A stretch of DNA of 64,000 nt. Origin: Casuarius casuarius (Eukaryota; Chordata; Aves; Casuariiformes; Casuariidae). The notes beneath the pieces were generated by a model that was not told the DNA's origin, ran no database searches, and saw only the letters and a list, made by a program, of their open reading frames with translations. The number at the start of each line of letters is the position of its first letter. Position 1 is the first letter of the stretch. Positions 63,341 to 64,000 of the stretch are shown one piece after another. The stretch is from contig PTFA01000005.1 of the NCBI GenBank assembly GCA_003342895.1, positions 1,686,618 to 1,750,617 on the forward strand, written 5' to 3'. The translations under genes were made by a program, and so were the position numbers.

Positions 63341-64000
63341 AAATACCTAGTTTATCACAAAATATTTTGTCCCACATTAGCATAAATTACGTTCCACTAC
63401 CGTTACATTTCTTCAGTATGCTTTCAATTCCCTCTCTTGAAAAAAGGGATCCATTATTTACATCCTAATATTTGAACTCAGAAAGGGATTTTATTCTTGT
63501 TTTTCTGTTATTATATTATCACAGTAAAGAGATAACCCCCCCCAAAGTATCCATCAATTTTAAGTCAGAATTTTGTTAGTCATGAATTGAATTCTACAAA
63601 AGCAGTCTAATTTTTTTTTCCTATTTCTAACAAGCCCTTATCTTTTACCTGCTACTTTTCTGAGTAAGAGAGACAATCAAAATTGAAAGCCTACTCAGTA
63701 GTAATTTTTCCTTTAAGTACTGCTAGCTTCTGTAGGCCCTTAAGTTTCTAAACCCTGACACTGTGAAAATCTGTCAAATGTGAGCATAGTATTTAGTGAA
63801 ACAATTCTGATAGCCCTCCGCAATGGCAAGTCACTTTACATTGCTGTCACCCCCACTCAAAACTTAGAAGTGAAACTGACAAGAATCACAAAATTGTTAC
63901 TGACTGCAAAGGTTTAAGCAGCTACAGATATAACCCTGTGAAAGCACAAAAAACCCACACAACTAAACCAATGAGGCTAACCAGAAAAAGAGAATTATAC
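63317..64000 (-). other. ERC1: ERC1 5' UTR intron (partial)
   Basis: Sequence upstream of the predicted acceptor at 63317. It is AT-rich, with a C9 run at 63536-63544, and shows no CpG-rich stretch or promoter-like signal; the ERC1 promoter is expected further right, outside the window. Confidence 0.65.

Noticed and set aside
1..64000. CRISPR arrays, operons, phage or mobile bacterial systems
   Set aside because: The window is a vertebrate gene with spliced exons, long AT-rich introns and CR1 LINEs. No regularly spaced direct repeats or prokaryotic gene clusters are present.

Overview
This window is vertebrate nuclear DNA, most likely from a bird. It is AT-rich and almost entirely intronic, and it carries decayed CR1-family LINEs, one of which still ends in the ATTCTRTG-type octamer typical of avian (and other sauropsid) CR1. 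I see no bacterial, phage, CRISPR or operon-like organisation. Isolated single N bases suggest a consensus assembly with a few ambiguous positions.

The only gene I can support is ERC1 (ELKS/RAB6-interacting/CAST family member 1), on the minus strand. Two of its exons are present. The first coding exon (62483-63151, residues 1-223), with 165 nt of 5' UTR in the same exon, lies near the right edge. The second coding exon (13334-13750, residues 224-362) lies near the left. A 48.7 kb intron separates them. Both junctions are phase 0, so they splice into one continuous 362-residue frame, about the first third of a protein that is roughly 1,100 residues long in mammals. The non-coding first exon and promoter lie beyond the right edge, and the remaining coding exons beyond the left edge. 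ERC1 is preferred over its paralogue ERC2 because the N-terminal sequence matches ERC1 residue by residue, to the limit of my memory of the human protein.

Layout, left to right: 1-13333 is intron 3 (partial), with a degraded CR1 copy at about 3690-4660 (+) and an older CR1/L3-like tail at about 9715-10055 (+). 13334-13750 is coding exon 2. 13751-62482 is the large intron, with two further degraded CR1 copies (about 41575-42660 and 46540-48090, both minus), an AT cruciform-capable palindrome, a Z-DNA-prone tract, G-rich tracts and homopolymers. 62483-63316 is coding exon 1 plus 5' UTR. 63317-64000 is intron 1 (partial).

The most interesting biology I can see is regulatory and modest: two short upstream ORFs in the ERC1 5' UTR, a non-consensus donor (GTTTGT) at the start of a very long intron, and an open frame of 80 codons running from coding exon 2 into the intron. 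I found no convincing undescribed multi-component system and do not claim one.
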